From Pseudomonadota bacterium (lineage in GTDB: Bacteria > Oederibacteriota > Muellerivitia > Muellerivitales > Muellerivitaceae): DNA of 32,721 bases. The position numbers were made by a program, and so were the translations under genes. Where the stretch lies: assembly GCA_021324075.1 (NCBI GenBank), contig JAJPJW010000209.1:1-32721 (forward strand). Reading direction: 5' to 3'. Under the pieces are notes generated by a model, which saw only the letters and a program-made list of their open reading frames with translations, made no database searches and was not told where the DNA came from. Below, piece by piece: positions 30,606-32,721 of this stretch. Every line of letters begins with the position of its first letter. Positions within the stretch are counted from its first letter, which is position 1.

Positions 30606-31450
30606 TTGCCTTTCCGTTCTTTAATTCTTTCCCTCAGCCGCTCCAGGAATTCGTAGGGCGGCCGGCCTTGGCCCAATTGGATGCCGGGCTTGTGGTCTCC
30701 GTGGAAGTCGCTGCCGCCCGTGGTCAACAGGCCGAACTCCCCGGCCAATTGTTTGAAGGTTTCGCGGTCCTCCGGCTTGTGGTCGGGATGCACCACTTCC
30801 AGGCCGTCCAGGCCCAACCCGGCCAGTTCCCCTATCTTAGTGCGAAGCTCCATACCCTGGAGTTTCATTTGGACGGGATGGGCCACCACCGCCACCCCAC
30901 CCGATTCGTGCAACATGTCGATGCACTCCTCCGCGCTCCAGGCCGCCTTGGAAACATAGGCCGGCGCGCCCTTGGTGAGGTACTTGTCGAAGGCTTCCTT
31001 GTAGCTTTTCACGTAGCCCTTGGCTTCCAGGGCCCGGGCGATATGGGGCCGGCCCACTTGGCCCTTGGCCTGGGCGATTTCCTGGACTTCTTCTAGGGTC
31101 AGGGGCATGCCCAGGGCCTTGAGTTTTTCCAGGATGCGGGGGTTGCGCTCTTCCCGGGCCTTTTGGAACCGTTCCAGCTTTCCGCGGATGGGACCTTCCG
31201 GGTCGAAGCCATAGCCAAGGATGTGCAGGGTGCCGGGATGGAAATTGGCCGAGAGCTCAACGCCCGCGATGGCCTCCAATCCAAGCCGGTTGGTCTCCTC
31301 CACCAGTTCCTTGATCCCAGTGACGGTGTCGTGGTCGGTCAAGGCCACCGCGTCCACATTCTGGGCACGGGCCAGCCGGGCCAGTTCGGTGGGATTCAGG
31401 GTCCCGTCCGAGTGGTTGGTATGCATATGCAGGTCAGCGACGGTTTTCAT
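30602..31450 (-). CDS. PHP-domain phosphoesterase (RNase AM/YciV-like)
   Basis: 282 residues. Metal-dependent phosphoesterase of the polymerase-and-histidinol-phosphatase superfamily. Ligands: H8 and H10 in DLHMH, D15 in HSDG, H40 in TDHD, E65 in GVELS, VGRPHIARAL, VVAHPV, and the final GSDFHGDH. This set matches the YciV/TrpH branch, in which E. coli RNase AM removes nucleotides from RNA 5' ends and other members hydrolyse 3',5'-bisphosphate nucleotides. ATG 31450 has GAGG just upstream and overlaps the end of the YfhO-like gene by 17 bases, so the two are one operon. The stop codon lies in the arm of a palindromic repeat. Confidence 0.9.
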   Translation of the reverse strand: MKTVADLHMHTNHSDGTLNPTELARLARAQNVDAVALTDHDTVTGIKELVEETNRLGLEAIAGVELSANFHPGTLHILGYGFDPEGPIRGKLERFQKAREERNPRILEKLKALGMPLTLEEVQEIAQAKGQVGRPHIARALEAKGYVKSYKEAFDKYLTKGAPAYVSKAAWSAEECIDMLHESGGVAVVAHPVQMKLQGMELRTKIGELAGLGLDGLEVVHPDHKPEDRETFKQLAGEFGLLTTGGSDFHGDHKPGIQLGQGRPPYEFLERLRERIKERKGN

Positions 31451-32721
31451 GGCCCCTCATTGTAAGTGGAAATAAGACTAAAAAAACGGCCCAAGCGAGG
31501 ATGGAAACCCATTTTCCCGCCTCGAAAGCCGCCGGGTCGTATTCCAGGTAAAAATGGTGGTCCCCCGCGGAGAGCGGAACCGCCCTCTGGAAGCCGTTCG
31601 CCGGCAGGACCTGGTATTGCTTGGGGGCCCCTTCCTCCGCCGGTTCCGCTTTCCAGCCCCTGGCATAGTTATCCGAAAGGACCAGGATGGCCGGCTTTGC
31701 GCATTGGGCCCTGACTTCGAGCCGGTCGGTGGTCAGGTCCCGCACCTCGACCTTTCCCTGTGGGTCTTCCCCCGAAGGGGCCAAGCCGGGCGCCTTTTCC
31801 AAAAGTACTTCCTTTTGCGGGTCAAAAAGGGGGCGGACGGTTTTTTCCAATATCTGGTCCTGCGGCAGCACTTCAAACCGGCCCACCAGGTAGGCCCGGG
31901 GCACTTCTTTCAACCGGGTTTTTTCCACGCTGAAATGGTCCCCTTGGTCGCGGAAGACATAGCGCAGGCGCAGCAGTTCCAGGGCCGGCGTGAACTTTTG
32001 GAAAAAATAAAGCCGCAGGGCGTCGTTGGCCAGGTCGTAGTCCTGGGTGGCCGCGGCGAAGCGGGCGTAACGGTAGGTGTTCAGGGGGTCCTCGCCCCAG
32101 ACGTCAAACCCCGGGGTTCCCAAAGTGTAATTGCCCAGGTCCACCCAGACCCGGTAATCCCCCGGGTCCTTTTGGTAGGTCTGGCCGACCAGGGCCACCT
32201 TCTCCTGCAGGGCCTGAAGGTCGAAGGAAGGCCGGTTCTGCCAGGCAAAGGTGAAGAGTTCCAGGAAGGCCAGGCCTAGGAAACCCCACCGCCAGGCCGG
32301 CCTGAGTGCCGCCAGGCGCGCGAGGAGGGCGACCACCGCCAGGATCACGCAGGCCGCCAGGAGGTTGAGGGCCATGCCATCGGCGTGGGGTAGGAATTGT
32401 TTGAAGAGCCGGCCCAAGCCGAGGCGGGGCGTGGCGAAAAAAAGGAGCGAAAGGAAGCCGAAAACACAGGCCCCCCAGCCCGTTCCCCTGGCCAGGCTTT
32501 TGAGCACTTCCGGTTTTTTGAAAATTTCATCCAGGCCCATGGCCGCCAGGGCCACGGTGAAAAGGGTGGCCAGGATGTGGAGCTTGCTGACTCCCCGGAA
32601 ACTCCCGAAGAGGGGGAAATACTTCACGAAGAGGGGAAAAAGGGGCGTCCTGCGGCCGAAACAAAGCAGCGTGAGCAAAAGGGTGAGCCCCGCCAGGGCT
32701 TTTTTCTCCGGCCGGGACGAG
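31434..32721 (-). CDS. C-terminal part of a YfhO-like large membrane protein (partial)
   Basis: The frame is open to the right edge, so the N-terminal part lies outside the window; 429 residues are seen. Four hydrophobic segments lie in the first 150 or so residues, then a soluble domain, and a last membrane segment near the C-terminus (VSILAWAVFLVLFPLTM). Just before it, ILVLSDNYARGWKA and the VPLSAGDHHFYLEYDPAAFEAGKWVSI stretch (too long to be chance) match the exterior C-terminal domain of YfhO-type proteins, which in Bacillus help glycosylate lipoteichoic acid. Here it is probably a polyprenyl-sugar or envelope glycosylation protein (inference). It overlaps the PHP gene start by 17 bases. 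Confidence 0.75.
   Translation of the reverse strand, partial: SSRPEKKALAGLTLLLTLLCFGRRTPLFPLFVKYFPLFGSFRGVSKLHILATLFTVALAAMGLDEIFKKPEVLKSLARGTGWGACVFGFLSLLFFATPRLGLGRLFKQFLPHADGMALNLLAACVILAVVALLARLAALRPAWRWGFLGLAFLELFTFAWQNRPSFDLQALQEKVALVGQTYQKDPGDYRVWVDLGNYTLGTPGFDVWGEDPLNTYRYARFAAATQDYDLANDALRLYFFQKFTPALELLRLRYVFRDQGDHFSVEKTRLKEVPRAYLVGRFEVLPQDQILEKTVRPLFDPQKEVLLEKAPGLAPSGEDPQGKVEVRDLTTDRLEVRAQCAKPAILVLSDNYARGWKAEPAEEGAPKQYQVLPANGFQRAVPLSAGDHHFYLEYDPAAFEAGKWVSILAWAVFLVLFPLTMRGHENRR

Overview
The window is GC-rich, densely coded bacterial chromosome with about 25 protein genes and no tRNA, rRNA, CRISPR array, phage module or transposase gene that I can see. Two lipoproteins with lipoboxes, a C-terminal FlgD-like Ig domain of the kind used as an export tag, and Thr/Pro-rich linkers between surface Ig-like domains suggest a didermal, environmental, probably uncultivated lineage. 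I cannot place it more precisely. The gene mix (Lhr helicase, 670-residue aconitase, YkuI-like EAL proteins, DyP peroxidase beside a P450) is compatible with several candidate phyla or deltaproteobacteria-like groups.

Layout. 1-6.2 kb, plus strand: tail of an exported protein, an RNA m5C methyltransferase, a DinB/DUF1569-like protein, and full-length Lhr. 6.3-9.5 kb, minus strand: a surface lipoprotein, then LivM, a DUF1330-like protein and LivH of a branched-chain amino acid type ABC importer. 9.8-11 kb: a membrane-anchored metallophosphoesterase. 11-13.9 kb: two tandem paralogous EAL-domain proteins that share a conserved 34-bp upstream element. 14-15.2 kb: the LivK-like binding lipoprotein. 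No LivG/LivF ATPase is present. 15.3-17.8 kb: a BaiN-like flavoprotein, then a divergent DHFR-like reductase/TetR pair with a palindromic operator between them. 17.8-22 kb: an operon of a two-repeat membrane protein, a DyP-type peroxidase and a cytochrome P450 behind a good sigma70-type promoter. 22.1-24.7 kb: CopA/CopZ copper export. 25-29.8 kb, plus strand: aconitase with a Lys/Ala-rich tail, a GT-C-like membrane protein, a small zinc ribbon and an MBL-fold hydrolase. 29.8 kb to the end, minus strand: an unknown helical protein, a PHP phosphoesterase and the C-terminal part of a YfhO-like membrane protein.

Most genes are housekeeping or common accessory functions. The most interesting parts are the P450/DyP/two-repeat-protein operon, the duplicated EAL genes with their duplicated upstream element, and the set of at least four different short palindromic (MITE-like) elements placed inside transcription units: the livH leader, the DUF1330-livM gap, the copZ-copA gap, and immediately after the PHP gene with its stop codon inside the repeat arm. 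Two genes have a TATAAT hexamer so close to the start codon that near-leaderless mRNAs are likely.
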